Shown: positions 46,868-56,574 of the stretch, piece by piece | Position numbering within the stretch: position 1 is the stretch's first letter | Layout: each line of letters starts with the position of its first letter | NCBI GenBank assembly: GCA_910584865.1 | Contig: CAJUCE010000003.1 | Coordinates: 62,001-126,000, forward strand | Length of the DNA stretch: 64,000 bases | Direction: 5' to 3' | DNA from: an uncultured Acetatifactor sp. | GTDB lineage: Bacteria; Bacillota; Clostridia; Lachnospirales; Lachnospiraceae | The notes under the pieces: generated by a model | The model's database searches: none | The model's input: only the letters and a program-made list of their open reading frames with translations | Told to the model about the DNA's origin: nothing | Position numbers and translations under genes: made by a program

Positions 46868-49174
46868 TTACATTATATGTATTGGATTAAAATCAAACTG
46901 TACCATAAGATCACCTGCCGGAGGCTGCTTTTGCATCCGTTCTTCCAGCATATCCTTTATCTGTACCAGTTTATCATACTTTGGACTTTTCACATAGAAC
47001 ACAAATCTAAAAATATCATTAATTCTGCCGATGGAAGCCGGCGCCGGGCCGATGATCTGCAGCGGCGGTTCTTCTCCTGCCATTCCCCACCTGCCTGCCC
47101 GCGCCGCTCCTTCCTCCCTGACCGCAAAATGCTCCCTCACTATGGCGGAAAGCCTTCCGGCCAGCCGGCTGCCCTGTCCTTCATCCTTTGAAAAGATCTG
47201 CACGGCAAGCATATTGGACACCGGCGGATACCCCACCATTTCACGGTATATGATTTCTTCTCCGTAGAATTTCTCGTAATTCTGACTTGCCGCGCGCACC
47301 ACCGCATAATGATCCGGCTGGTAGGTCTGTATGACAGCTTCCCCTGCCAGGCTTCCCCGTCCCGCACGGCCTACCGCCTGGGTCAGCAATTGAAAGGTTC
47401 GCTCTCCCGCCCGATAATCGCTTACATTCAGCGACAGATCCGCCGCCAATACCCCCACCAATGTCACATGAGGAAAATCATGTCCCTTTACTATCATCTG
47501 GGTCCCGATGAGCACATCCGCCTCCCGGTTGGCAAATGCGGCTAAAATCTTCTCATAGCTGCCTTTATTCCGGGTGGTATCGGCATCCATCCGCAATGTG
47601 CGCGCTTCCGGAAACAGGACTTTCAGCTTCTCCTCCACCTGCTGTGTACCCGCACGGAAACCGCTGATATATTTCGAGCCGCAGTGCGGACATAGCTTCG
47701 GTTTTCTCTCACTGTGTCCGCAGTAATGGCAGATCAGCCTCTCGCCGTTATGCTCCGACAGAGAAACGTCACAGTGGGGGCATTTCATCACATGACCGCA
47801 GGCTCTGCAGGACACAAAACCTGCATATCCCCGCCGGTTCAGGAATAGAATACTTTGCTCCCTTTTCAACAGCCGCTCTTTAAGCAGCTCCTGCAGTTTC
47901 CTGCTGAAGACAGAGCCGTTGCCTTCCTTCAGCTCCTGCCTCAGATCCACGATATGCACCCTGGGCAGCCCGCCTCCCGTCAGCCGCTCCTTTAATGTGA
48001 AAAGCTTATACTCTCCTATTTCCGCCCGGTAATAGGCTTCCAGGGAAGGTGTGGCAGAACCCAGCATTACGCTGGCCCCGTGGAGCCTTGCTACCTCCAT
48101 TGCCGTCTCTCTGGCGTGATACTTGGGCGCAGACTCGCTTTTATAGCTGCTCTCATGCTCCTCGTCTATAATAATGATCCCCAGGCTGGGAAAAGGCGTA
48201 AACAGAGCCGATCTCGGACCGATAATCACATTGATCTCCCCGTTTCGGGCCCGTTCGCACTGATCATATTTTTCCCCGGCCGAGAGATTTGAATTCATAA
48301 CGCTGACACGATCTCCAAATCTTCCATAAAACCGCAGCAGCGTCTGGTAGGTCAGCGCAATCTCCGGTATCAGCACAATTGCCTGTCTGCCCCTGGCAAC
48401 CATCTCCTGCGCCAGCTCCATATAGACTTCCGTCTTCCCGCTTCCGGTGATTCCATGCAGCAGATAGACATCCGGGTTTCCCCCGTCGAAATCCGCCAGC
48501 ACCTCTTCCACAATATTCCGCTGGCCGGCGCTGAGTGTCCTGGCCTGTTTTTCGTCCATGGAATGCCGCTCTTCCATTCCCGCCTTCACCGGATTCCTGA
48601 AGACATCGCTTCTCAATATACGGATCACACCCGCCTTTTCCAGACTGCTGACAGTCTGGGCCGACACCCCCAGCTTACCGGTTACCCATGCATAGGGAAT
48701 GGACTCATGATCGGCCAGTTCCTGCAAAAGTCTCTCCTTTGCGACCTGTTTTTTCCTCCCGCATTCCCCTGTCAGAGAGAGAATTTCTTCTCTGCCCAGA
48801 ATCCGGAGGATGGTTTTATGTTCCGGCCTTCTGACTGACTTTTTCACCGGCAGGACCGTCTTTAATGCCTGTATCATGGTAGAACCATAATTCCTGCGGA
48901 TCCACCCGGCCAGAGCGATCATTTTGTCCTCTATGCCCACACCGCCTTTTACGATTCCCCGAATCTCTTTTATTCTGCCGGGATCAAACCTGCATACTTC
49001 CCCGATCCCGATACAATATCCCTTTAACAGCCTGTTGGCAACCCCGAAGGGAACTTCCACACACATTCCTGTTTCCAGCAGGCCTTTCAGCCGCTCCGGC
49101 ACACGATATTGAAAAGGCTTATCCAGCTTCTCATGTGAAATATCTACAATAATATCTGCATATAGCTCACTCAC
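46868..49174 (-). CDS. priA: Primosomal replication restart helicase PriA
   Basis: This is a DEAH-type 3'-5' helicase that reloads the replisome at stalled forks. It has 768 residues from GTG 49174, supported by GGGGG seven bases upstream; an in-frame start ten codons earlier is possible. Motifs: Walker A GITGSGKTEVY, Walker B IIIDEEHESSYK, and the zinc-binding cysteines CRACGHVMKCPHC and CHYCGH...CPHCG. MEERHSMDEKQ at residues 199-210, in the linker before the helicase core, is a two-unit copy of the S-x-E-E repeat. Confidence 0.95.
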   Translation of the reverse strand: MSELYADIIVDISHEKLDKPFQYRVPERLKGLLETGMCVEVPFGVANRLLKGYCIGIGEVCRFDPGRIKEIRGIVKGGVGIEDKMIALAGWIRRNYGSTMIQALKTVLPVKKSVRRPEHKTILRILGREEILSLTGECGRKKQVAKERLLQELADHESIPYAWVTGKLGVSAQTVSSLEKAGVIRILRSDVFRNPVKAGMEERHSMDEKQARTLSAGQRNIVEEVLADFDGGNPDVYLLHGITGSGKTEVYMELAQEMVARGRQAIVLIPEIALTYQTLLRFYGRFGDRVSVMNSNLSAGEKYDQCERARNGEINVIIGPRSALFTPFPSLGIIIIDEEHESSYKSESAPKYHARETAMEVARLHGASVMLGSATPSLEAYYRAEIGEYKLFTLKERLTGGGLPRVHIVDLRQELKEGNGSVFSRKLQELLKERLLKREQSILFLNRRGYAGFVSCRACGHVMKCPHCDVSLSEHNGERLICHYCGHSERKPKLCPHCGSKYISGFRAGTQQVEEKLKVLFPEARTLRMDADTTRNKGSYEKILAAFANREADVLIGTQMIVKGHDFPHVTLVGVLAADLSLNVSDYRAGERTFQLLTQAVGRAGRGSLAGEAVIQTYQPDHYAVVRAASQNYEKFYGEEIIYREMVGYPPVSNMLAVQIFSKDEGQGSRLAGRLSAIVREHFAVREEGAARAGRWGMAGEEPPLQIIGPAPASIGRINDIFRFVFYVKSPKYDKLVQIKDMLEERMQKQPPAGDLMVQFDFNPIHIM
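48545..48580 (-). repeat. Two-unit copy of the 18-bp S-x-E-E repeat in priA
   Basis: Two adjacent 18-base units encode GMEERH and SMDEKQ, the second starting TCCATGGAC. They lie in the variable linker between the DNA-binding region and the helicase core of PriA. The match to the arrays in the ABC transporter and sbcD genes is clear in pattern, but with only two units it could be chance. Confidence 0.5.
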
Positions 49175-49211
49175 GATTATACCCCCGCCCGGCGCCGGAA
49201 ACACTCCCGGC

Positions 49212-50687
49212 CTAAATATGTTTCAATCCTTTGTCTAATAATTCCCGGATAATCACTCTCTCGTCCATGGGATATTTAATCCCCCGGATCTCCTGATAAT
49301 CCTCATGTCCCTTTCCTGCCAGCACGATCAGATCTCCCTCTCTTGCATTGGAGATGACATAGGCAATCGCTTCCCTTCTGTCGCAGATTTCCACATATTT
49401 CCCATCCGTCCGTTCAATGCCCTCTTTGATATCCCTGATGATGTCTGAAGGTTCCTCGAAACGGGGATTGTCGGAAGTGATCACCGTAAAGTCTGCCAGC
49501 CTGCCGCTGACCTCCCCCATCTCATAACGCCGCAGTTTCGAGCGGTTGCCGCCGCAGCCGAACATACACACCAGCCTTCCCGGCTGATATTCCCGCAGCG
49601 TGGTCAACAGGCTCTCCAGAGACATGGCATTATGGGCATAGTCGATCAGCAGCGTAAATTTATCCGAAATCTTCACTTTCTCTATGCGCCCCTTTACCCT
49701 GGCATCCTTCAGTCCGCACCGTATGTCTTCTATGGATACTTTAAAATGACGGCATATGGCAATGGCACACAAGGCATTGTAGACGCTGAACCGTCCCGGC
49801 GAAGGCACTTCCACGTCAAAATCCATCAGACCGGCCACACGAAAACTTACGCCCAACTCACCGGGCGTATGCACCAGCTCCAGATCCCCTGCCCGAAGCA
49901 TACAATCGTCCCCCAGGCCGAAAGTTTCTACCTGGCAGGTATGTCCTTCCAGAATCTTCTCCGAATGAACATCATCGCTGTTCACAATGCCGACCCTGCA
50001 TTGTCTGAACAAAAGGCTCTTGCAGGCCAGATATTCCTCAAAGCTGGCATGCTCATTGGGTGCGATATGATCCGGCTCCAGATTCGTAAAGATACCGTAA
50101 TCAAAAACAAATCCCTGGGTACGGTGCAGTTTCAGCGCCTGGGAAGACACCTCCATAACCACCATATCCAGCCCTGCCTCCGCCATTTTGGCAAAGTCCT
50201 CCTGCAGCAGCCAGGATTCCGGCGTGGTAGCGTCAGCAGGAATATGAGTATCGCCGATGACTGTTTCAATGGTTCCGATCAGCCCCACTTTAAAACCGGC
50301 ATGTTCCAGAACGGATTTTACCAGACAAGCTGTGGTGCTCTTCCCCTTCGTACCCGTAATTCCGATTACCTTTAGCTTCTCTGCCGGATGCCCGAACCAG
50401 ACTGCCGAGATATAGGCCATGGCATATCTGGTATTCTCCACCCGGATCACAGTCACATCCTTCCCTTCCACTCCCTTCACCGGTTCGGAGACCACCAGTA
50501 CGCCAGCACCCTTTGCCACAGCCTCAGCGGCAAAATCATGGCTGTCAAAATTGGCCCCTATAATACAGACAAAGAGACATCCCGAAATCACCTTTCTGGA
50601 ATCATATATTACCGCAGATACCTCCCTGTCAAGGCTTCCATGTATACATTCATAGTCTGTTTTTTCCAGCAAATCCACCAGTTTCAC
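49212..50687 (-). CDS. murE: UDP-MurNAc-tripeptide synthetase MurE
   Basis: This cytoplasmic cell-wall ligase adds the third residue (meso-diaminopimelate or lysine) to UDP-MurNAc-L-Ala-D-Glu. The ATP loop is GITGTKGKSTTACLV; substrate contacts include DATTPESWLLQ and TNLEPDHIAPNEH; the C-terminal domain has FGCGGNRSKLRRYEM and TSDNPRFEEPSDI. The DNPR motif is the signature of the diaminopimelate-adding type. AGGAGG is seven bases before GTG 50687 and only one base before the ATG two codons earlier, so I prefer the GTG. Confidence 0.94.
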   Translation of the reverse strand: MKLVDLLEKTDYECIHGSLDREVSAVIYDSRKVISGCLFVCIIGANFDSHDFAAEAVAKGAGVLVVSEPVKGVEGKDVTVIRVENTRYAMAYISAVWFGHPAEKLKVIGITGTKGKSTTACLVKSVLEHAGFKVGLIGTIETVIGDTHIPADATTPESWLLQEDFAKMAEAGLDMVVMEVSSQALKLHRTQGFVFDYGIFTNLEPDHIAPNEHASFEEYLACKSLLFRQCRVGIVNSDDVHSEKILEGHTCQVETFGLGDDCMLRAGDLELVHTPGELGVSFRVAGLMDFDVEVPSPGRFSVYNALCAIAICRHFKVSIEDIRCGLKDARVKGRIEKVKISDKFTLLIDYAHNAMSLESLLTTLREYQPGRLVCMFGCGGNRSKLRRYEMGEVSGRLADFTVITSDNPRFEEPSDIIRDIKEGIERTDGKYVEICDRREAIAYVISNAREGDLIVLAGKGHEDYQEIRGIKYPMDERVIIRELLDKGLKHI

Positions 50688-50853
50688 ATCCATACCTCCT
50701 CTAATTCAGCCATATCCGGCCCGCGCTCTTCCAAGCCCCATTGCCTCTTTGCGTCTCCGCATCGGGACTGCATTTGACATTCTTTATTATTTTACTCCAA
50801 TTTGCCGTTTTCTACCACCCCTAATTTATGCTCACGCATATAAAAAATAATGA

Positions 50854-50883
50854 AAAAGCAGGAACATTTCTGCCCCCGCTTTT
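50854..50883 (-). terminator. Probable terminator of the GH3 gene
   Basis: On the minus strand AAAAGCGGG pairs with CCTGCTTTT (one mismatch), followed by a T-rich stretch. It starts ten bases after the stop of the glycoside hydrolase gene. Confidence 0.65.
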
Positions 50884-50892
50884 GAGTTTTTA

Positions 50893-52236
50893 TTATTCAA
50901 TCATTCCGGCATATTTGATTCTGTAGATACGCCGGAGAGAATCATTAATTCTTTCCTCGGAAATATTGCCCTCCGACACCGCCTGCAGTACACCGTTGTA
51001 AGCCTTCTCATAATCCTCCGGCATCAGAAGCATATCGCAGCCCGCCAGAACTGCCATAATCGCCGCTTCATCCGCTCCGTAGTATTCGGAGATGGCCTTC
51101 ATATTCAGCGCGTCCGTGATAACGACTCCCTCAAATCCCATCCGATCCCGCAGAATATCCGTGACCAGCGCTTTGGAGAAAATACTGGGCTCACTGTCTC
51201 CCGTCAATGCCGGCGCCGCCATATGTCCGATCATGATCATATTCGCTCCACCGTCTATCCCTGCCTGGAATACTGCCAGCTCATCTGCCCAAAACTGCTC
51301 CGCCGTCCGATCTGTTGTCGCCATTCCATTGTGTGTATCCTGGCCCGTACTGCCGATTCCCGGAAAATGCTTCAGACATGCGGTCACGTTCTGCTCCTCC
51401 AGGCCTCTCATCATGGCGGTGACAAATCCTGACACCATTCCCGCATCGGCCCCATAGGAGCGCCCTTCCATAATACTGCCTTCTACATTGGCCAAATCCG
51501 CCACCGGAGCAAAATCAAGATTGAAGCCCAAACCCGCCAGAGTGCTTCCGATGGCGACGCCTGCATTGTAAGCATTCTGCGGATCCCCGGTAGCTCCGAT
51601 TTCTCCTGCCGGACTAATCTCCTGGCCGATGCCCGCCGAAGCCACCCTGGCCACACTGCCGCCCTCTTCATCCACTGCGAGGAAAAGCGGATATTCCGCA
51701 TATTGCTTCGTATTGCCGAGCATCTCTTTCAGCTGCGCTTCGGACTGAATATTTTCCGCGAAATAGATCAGGCCCCCCACAGGATGCTCGGCCAGGGCCT
51801 GCTGCGTGCCTTCCCCTGCCTGGACCACGGTACTTACTCCGGTGATGGTCTCGGGTGTCACGATAAACAGCCCCGCCACCTTATCCTCCAGAGACATGGT
51901 CCCGATTCCGGCATTCACAAGCTCCTCCAGACGCTCTTCAGGTGTAGGTTCCGACGCTTCGGGCGCAGGTTCCGGCGTCGCAATGATCTCCTCCTCCGAA
52001 GATAAAAGATCCTCTATCATATCCTGCTTTTCCTGCTGTTCCTCCTGATGCTGTTCCTGCTCCCGTTGCTGCACATCCTTCTGCTCCTTCAACAGCCAGT
52101 TTACCCCCAGGACAATTCCTGCCGCCAGCACCAGAATAAACACTACCATCACGATATATGCCATGATCTGATTCCGTATCCGTCGTTTTCTTCTATCTTC
52201 CCTCTTCTGACGGTCCAGTTCTTTTTTGCCGTCCAT
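50893..52236 (-). CDS. nagZ: GH3 beta-N-acetylhexosaminidase-like protein, membrane anchored
   Basis: This GH3 enzyme of the NagZ type removes N-acetylglucosamine from muropeptides. It has 447 residues from ATG 52236 (GAGAGGAGATCT upstream). A basic start and one membrane helix (IMAYIVMVVFILVLAAGIVLG near 25-45) anchor it, so the enzyme acts outside. A Glu/Gln-rich linker precedes the barrel. The catalytic loop is KHFPGIGSTGQDTHNG with the D-x-H pair, and GGANMIMIGHMAAPAL follows. The frame extends 31 codons upstream with no support. Promoter and terminator indicate a single-gene unit. Confidence 0.9.
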   Translation of the reverse strand: MDGKKELDRQKREDRRKRRIRNQIMAYIVMVVFILVLAAGIVLGVNWLLKEQKDVQQREQEQHQEEQQEKQDMIEDLLSSEEEIIATPEPAPEASEPTPEERLEELVNAGIGTMSLEDKVAGLFIVTPETITGVSTVVQAGEGTQQALAEHPVGGLIYFAENIQSEAQLKEMLGNTKQYAEYPLFLAVDEEGGSVARVASAGIGQEISPAGEIGATGDPQNAYNAGVAIGSTLAGLGFNLDFAPVADLANVEGSIMEGRSYGADAGMVSGFVTAMMRGLEEQNVTACLKHFPGIGSTGQDTHNGMATTDRTAEQFWADELAVFQAGIDGGANMIMIGHMAAPALTGDSEPSIFSKALVTDILRDRMGFEGVVITDALNMKAISEYYGADEAAIMAVLAGCDMLLMPEDYEKAYNGVLQAVSEGNISEERINDSLRRIYRIKYAGMIE

Positions 52237-52291
52237 AGATCTCCTCTCTTCGTCCCAGTGCCTTATGTACTCTGCCTCTATACAAAAGAAT

Positions 52292-52317
52292 GGGAAATGA
52301 GCTTTTGCCCATTTCCC
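52292..52317. repeat. Hairpin in the leader of the GH3 gene
   Basis: GGGAAATG and CATTTCCC form an eight-base perfect stem, extended by GC pairs inside around a TTTT loop. It lies within the long (about 180-base) leader, about 55 bases before the gene start. On the minus strand it is followed by ATTCTTTTG, a weak T run, so it could attenuate transcription. Confidence 0.45.
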
Positions 52318-52423
52318 TATATCCTCCACTTTATCTTTGCGTATTTCTCATCATTTGCATATACAAAATCCCACACATTCGCATTTTATCTCTTCTGTAT
52401 ATCAATGGAAGAATGATGACTCT

Positions 52424-52452
52424 ATTATATTGCCCAACTTCCCGTCTGTCAA
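52424..52452 (-). promoter_or_regulatory. Consensus sigma-A promoter of the GH3 gene
   Basis: On the minus strand TTGACA (52447-52452) and TATAAT (52424-52429), both perfect, are separated by exactly 17 bases. This is the strongest promoter I found in the window. Confidence 0.88.
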
Positions 52453-52521
52453 CACAGAATAGCATATTTCCAGATATTTCTACAAATCCTACAAAATTTG
52501 TCGAATATGGGCGGCATTTAT

Positions 52522-53841
52522 CTAAAGATTCGTCAAGACAAAGATATCGTAAATCGCCCTGATTGCCGTCTCAAACTCGTCATTTGCCACTCCGATAATG
52601 ATATTCAGCTCCGACGATCCCTGGTCAATCATTTTGACATTTACATTTGCATGGGCCAGCGCAGAAAAAATTCTTCCCGCAGTTCCCCTTGTGGACTTCA
52701 TCCCTCTTCCCACAACGGCAATCAGCGCCAGATCCGCCTCTATTTCGATGGCATCCGGCTTCGCCACTCTGTACAGACAGGCCGCCACCTTCTGCTCCTT
52801 ATCGATAAATTCGTCCTGATGTACGAACACAGTCAGCGTATCGATGCCGGAAGGAATATGCTCGAAAGAAATTCCGTTCTCCTCAAAGGCGCCCAGAACC
52901 TTCCTGCCGAAACCGATTTCGCTGTTCATCTGGTCCTTCTCAATATTGACACAGCAGAATCCCTTCTTCCCCGCAATCCCGGTAATGACATACTTGGATT
53001 TCTGACAGGTACTGCCCACAATCCAGGTACCGCTGTCCTCAGGCGCATTGGTATTGCGGATGTTGATGGGAATATTGTCCTGTCGCACCGGAAAAATGGA
53101 GTCCTCATGCAGCACACCTGCGCCCATATAGGAAAGCTCCCTCAGCTCTCTGTATGTAATGACATCGATTTTTTTCGGATTTTTCACGATATGGGGATCC
53201 GTAACCAGAACCCCAGACACATCCGTCCAGTTCTCATACACATCCGCCTGGGCTGCCCTTGCCACGATGGAACCCGTTATATCGGAACCGCCCCGGGAGA
53301 ATGTCTTCACCGTTTTATCAGGCATGGAGCCGTAAAATCCGGGAATCACCGCATAATCGCACTCTGCCAGTCTGGGCGCCAGCAGCTTATTCGTCTTATC
53401 CTGGTCAAATACGCCCTCTTCGTCAAAACAGATCACCTCCGCCGCATCGATGAAGGTGAAATCCAGATATGCGGCCAGAATAATCCCGTTCAAATACTCC
53501 CCTCTGGACGCCGCATAATTGCTTCCGGCTTTTTCTCTGAAATTTTTCCGGATGGTTTCGAATTCTTCTTCAAGACAAAGAGACAGTCCAAGGCCCTGAA
53601 TAATTTCGTTATATCTCATCTCGATAGCCAAAAGCGCCTCTTCGAAATCCTGATCCGTCTCTGCCAGATCATAACAGGCGTACAGCATATCTGTCACCTT
53701 TGTGTCTTCCGGAAAGCGCTTCCCCGGTGCGGACGGTACCACATACCGCCTTTCCCTGTCGCTGTGTATAATATCGCTGACCTTTTTGAACTGCTCTGCG
53801 CTTGCCAGCGAGCTTCCGCCGAATTTCACTACTTTTGACAT
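52522..53841 (-). CDS. lysC: Aspartate kinase
   Basis: This first enzyme of the aspartate pathway phosphorylates L-aspartate. The 439-residue product opens with KVVKFGGSSLASAEQF; the substrate and ATP region includes TFSRGGSDITGSIVARA and WTDVSGVLVTDP. Two C-terminal ACT domains (FCCVNIEKDQMNSEIGF, LIAVVGRGMKSTRG) allow feedback control by lysine or threonine. It follows hom by 37 bases; no lysine riboswitch is seen there, so regulation is probably allosteric and at the operon promoter. Confidence 0.95.
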   Translation of the reverse strand: MSKVVKFGGSSLASAEQFKKVSDIIHSDRERRYVVPSAPGKRFPEDTKVTDMLYACYDLAETDQDFEEALLAIEMRYNEIIQGLGLSLCLEEEFETIRKNFREKAGSNYAASRGEYLNGIILAAYLDFTFIDAAEVICFDEEGVFDQDKTNKLLAPRLAECDYAVIPGFYGSMPDKTVKTFSRGGSDITGSIVARAAQADVYENWTDVSGVLVTDPHIVKNPKKIDVITYRELRELSYMGAGVLHEDSIFPVRQDNIPINIRNTNAPEDSGTWIVGSTCQKSKYVITGIAGKKGFCCVNIEKDQMNSEIGFGRKVLGAFEENGISFEHIPSGIDTLTVFVHQDEFIDKEQKVAACLYRVAKPDAIEIEADLALIAVVGRGMKSTRGTAGRIFSALAHANVNVKMIDQGSSELNIIIGVANDEFETAIRAIYDIFVLTNL

Positions 53842-53878
53842 TTTAACACCTCTGACCCTTTATTATCTGCTCTGCATC

Positions 53879-55099
53879 TTACAACAGCCGTATCGCGCCT
53901 GAAACACATTCTCCCAGCTCCCGGCATTTTTCCCGGAAATCCTTCTCCCTGATCACCGGAGTAAAAAATCCGAACTCTTCTGCAAGGAAAATCCCTTCCG
54001 AAGCTTCTGTATTGTCTTTTCCCCAAAATGCTTCCGCCACCTGCGATGCCGCAGACGCGGCGCACCTTACGAAAAAGCGTCTCTCCTCCTCTGCCGCATC
54101 CGCCATCTCTGCTTTCTCCGGACCCCAGCCCCGCATGATTGTCCTGCCCTGATTCCGGGCACAGTCTATCACATCCGCAGCTACTGCGCTGGCTGTGGGC
54201 AGCTTTCCTGCCCCCCGTCCGTAAAACAGCGTATCTCCCAGCATATTGCCGGTGAGCACCACGCCGTTGAACACATCGTCCACTGAGGAGAGCGGATGCT
54301 CCAACGGAATCATAAAAGGCGCCACAAGCACGGAAATCTTCCCATCCTCCCGGATCCTGCTCCTGGCCAGCAGTTTAATTTTCATCCCCTTTTCAGATGC
54401 AAATACAAAATCCGCAGAGCAAATCCCCGTGATCCCTTCCGTGTAAATCTTCTCCGCATCCACCTCCCGGCCCGTCACCAGAGCGGTCAGGATTGCGATT
54501 TTGCGGCCGGCATCATGTCCTTCCACGTCAGCCTCCGGATTGCGCTCCGCATACCCCAGCTCCTGGGCCAATTTTAAGACATCGTGGTAGTCTGCGTGTT
54601 CCGTCTCCATTTTTGTCAGTATATAATTCGTGGTGCCGTTTAAGATGCCTGTCACGGATTCTATCTGCTCTGCCGTCAGCGAAGTACTAATAGGGCGTAT
54701 AATCGGGATACCTCCCCCGACGCTTGCCTCAAACAGATAATTGCAGTGCCTGTCTGCGGCAATGGATAACAGCTCGGTTCCGTGCTTTGCCACCAGTTCT
54801 TTATTGGAAGTGCATACGCTTTTTCCCGCTTCCAGCGCCTGCTTTGTAAATTGATAAGCAGGGCCCACACCTCCCATGGTCTCACAGACAATGCTGATCT
54901 CTGCGTCATTCAATATCGTACTGAAATCATGTATTACCTTGTCCTCGAAAGGATCGCCGGGAAATTCTCTCAGATCCAGAATGTATTTGACCGCTATCTC
55001 CTCTCCGGCACTTTCGAGTACTCTGGCCTGATTGCGCGCAATAACCTCCACAACTCCGCTGCCCACCGTTCCGTATCCAAGCACTGCTATCTTAATCAT
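53879..55099 (-). CDS. hom: Homoserine dehydrogenase
   Basis: This enzyme reduces aspartate semialdehyde to homoserine, the branch to threonine and methionine. The nucleotide fold is AVLGYGTVGSGVVEVI. The catalytic region contains EASVGGGIPIIRPIS, GILNGTTNYILTKM and AERNPEADVEGHDAGRK with the active Lys. It is 406 residues; the C-terminal tail after the catalytic domain is ACT-like but short. It sits between glyA and lysC, and its product also feeds the MetY pathway encoded at 15-16.5 kb. Confidence 0.95.
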   Translation of the reverse strand: MIKIAVLGYGTVGSGVVEVIARNQARVLESAGEEIAVKYILDLREFPGDPFEDKVIHDFSTILNDAEISIVCETMGGVGPAYQFTKQALEAGKSVCTSNKELVAKHGTELLSIAADRHCNYLFEASVGGGIPIIRPISTSLTAEQIESVTGILNGTTNYILTKMETEHADYHDVLKLAQELGYAERNPEADVEGHDAGRKIAILTALVTGREVDAEKIYTEGITGICSADFVFASEKGMKIKLLARSRIREDGKISVLVAPFMIPLEHPLSSVDDVFNGVVLTGNMLGDTLFYGRGAGKLPTASAVAADVIDCARNQGRTIMRGWGPEKAEMADAAEEERRFFVRCAASAASQVAEAFWGKDNTEASEGIFLAEEFGFFTPVIREKDFREKCRELGECVSGAIRLL

Positions 55100-55134
55100 C
55101 GTTCTTCTCCTTTTTCTCCGGAATCGCCCGGCCC

Positions 55135-56373
55135 CTATATTAGCGGGTATTTATCCGTCAGCGTCTGTACAATAGCCCTGGCTTCGGGAATCTTCTCCTC
55201 GCCGCCCTGAAGCACCAGCGCGATGGCCTGTGCAATACTGTCCATATCCGCCGTATTCATTCCTCTCGATGTGACAGCCGGCGTCCCCAGACGGATACCG
55301 CTGGTCACGAAAGGCGACTGGGGGTCATTGGGAATCGTATTTTTATTGCAGGTAATATGTGCCGCATCCAGAAGCTTCTCCGCCGCCTTGCCGGTGACGC
55401 CGCAATTGGTCAGATCTACCAGCATCAGATGGTTATCTGTCCCGCCGGATACGATCTTTACGCCGCGCTCCAGAAGTCCCCTGCAAAGAGCCTGCGCATT
55501 GTCCACAATATTCTTCTGGTATATCTTGAAATCGTCCGCCAAGGCTTCTTTAAAACAGACGGCCTTGGCTGCGATCACATGCATCAATGGTCCTCCCTGA
55601 ATACCGGGGAAGATGGCCTTGTTGAAATTGTACTTGTCATTTACCGCCTTGCTGGACAAAATCAGTCCGCCCCTGGGCCCGCGCAGTGTCTTATGGGTTG
55701 TCGTGGTAGTCACATCGGCATAGGGAATGGGGCTCGGATGAAGACCTGCCGCCACCAGTCCTGCAATATGCGCCATGTCCACCATAAGAAATGCGCCCAC
55801 CTCGTCCGCCACTTCACGGAATTTCTGAAAATCGATGGTTCTGGCATAGGCCGATGCGCCTGCAATGATCATCCTCGGCTTTGCCTCCAGGGCGATCCTG
55901 CGCAATTCGTCATAATCAATAAATCCGTCGTCATTTACGCCGTAAGGAACAATGTGAAAATACTTTCCGGACATATTCACCGGACTTCCGTGGGTCAGAT
56001 GTCCGCCGTGGTCCAAATTCATGCCCATAACAGTATCTCCGGGCCTGCACACGGCAAACTGGACCGCCATATTGGCCTGCGCACCTGAATGGGGCTGTAC
56101 ATTGGCATATTCGCAGCCGAATAATTCTTTTGCGCGCTCTATTGCCAGATTCTCCACCACATCCACGCATTCGCAGCCGCCATAGTATCTTTTTCCGGGA
56201 TATCCTTCCGCGTATTTATTGGTAAGAGGGCTTCCCATAGCAGCCATCACAGCCTTGCTCACCCAGTTTTCGGAGGCAATCAACTCGATATGGCTGTTCT
56301 GCCTTTCCTGTTCATCCGCAATAGCCTGTGCAATTTCAGGGTCTACTTTTTTCACTTCATCCAAAGAATACAT
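55135..56373 (-). CDS. glyA: Serine hydroxymethyltransferase
   Basis: This PLP enzyme interconverts serine and glycine and loads one-carbon units on tetrahydrofolate. Start ATG 56373 has GGAGGAAGC upstream; the longer frame overlaps that site. The 412-residue product has the PLP lysine in [13 protein letters not shown], plus [15 protein letters not shown] and [13 protein letters not shown]. First gene of a glyA-hom-lysC operon, so one-carbon supply is tied to threonine and methionine synthesis. Confidence 0.96.
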   Translation of the reverse strand: MYSLDEVKKVDPEIAQAIADEQERQNSHIELIASENWVSKAVMAAMGSPLTNKYAEGYPGKRYYGGCECVDVVENLAIERAKELFGCEYANVQPHSGAQANMAVQFAVCRPGDTVMGMNLDHGGHLTHGSPVNMSGKYFHIVPYGVNDDGFIDYDELRRIALEAKPRMIIAGASAYARTIDFQKFREVADEVGAFLMVDMAHIAGLVAAGLHPSPIPYADVTTTTTHKTLRGPRGGLILSSKAVNDKYNFNKAIFPGIQGGPLMHVIAAKAVCFKEALADDFKIYQKNIVDNAQALCRGLLERGVKIVSGGTDNHLMLVDLTNCGVTGKAAEKLLDAAHITCNKNTIPNDPQSPFVTSGIRLGTPAVTSRGMNTADMDSIAQAIALVLQGGEEKIPEARAIVQTLTDKYPLI

Positions 56374-56442
56374 TCCGCTTCCTCCATTCCAGTTCCGCAA
56401 CCGCCATTTCCAGTTTTTGTTCTTTTTGTTGACATACGGTCG

Positions 56443-56471
56443 ATTATATCATAGATTGGCAAGATTGCAAA
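56443..56471 (-). promoter_or_regulatory. Promoter of glyA-hom-lysC
   Basis: On the minus strand TTTGCA (56466-56471) and a perfect TATAAT (56443-56448) are 17 bases apart, about 70 bases before the glyA start. It lies 15 bases from the oppositely facing promoter of the lipid kinase gene. Confidence 0.65.
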
Positions 56472-56485
56472 CAAAAAATTTAGGG

Positions 56486-56514
56486 TTTACGAAATTCTGT
56501 CTTCCTGCTAAAAT
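56486..56514 (+). promoter_or_regulatory. Promoter of the lipid kinase gene
   Basis: TTTACG (56486-56491) and TAAAAT (56509-56514) with 17-base spacing lie about 60 bases before the lipid kinase ATG. Confidence 0.6.
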
Positions 56515-56574
56515 AGAATCGTGCCTTCAGCACATTATTGATTACACTTCCCTTACGAAAGCAGAGGATTTGCC

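Noticed and set aside
53842..53878. Lysine riboswitch before lysC
   Set aside because: Only 37 bases separate hom and lysC, too few for the element.
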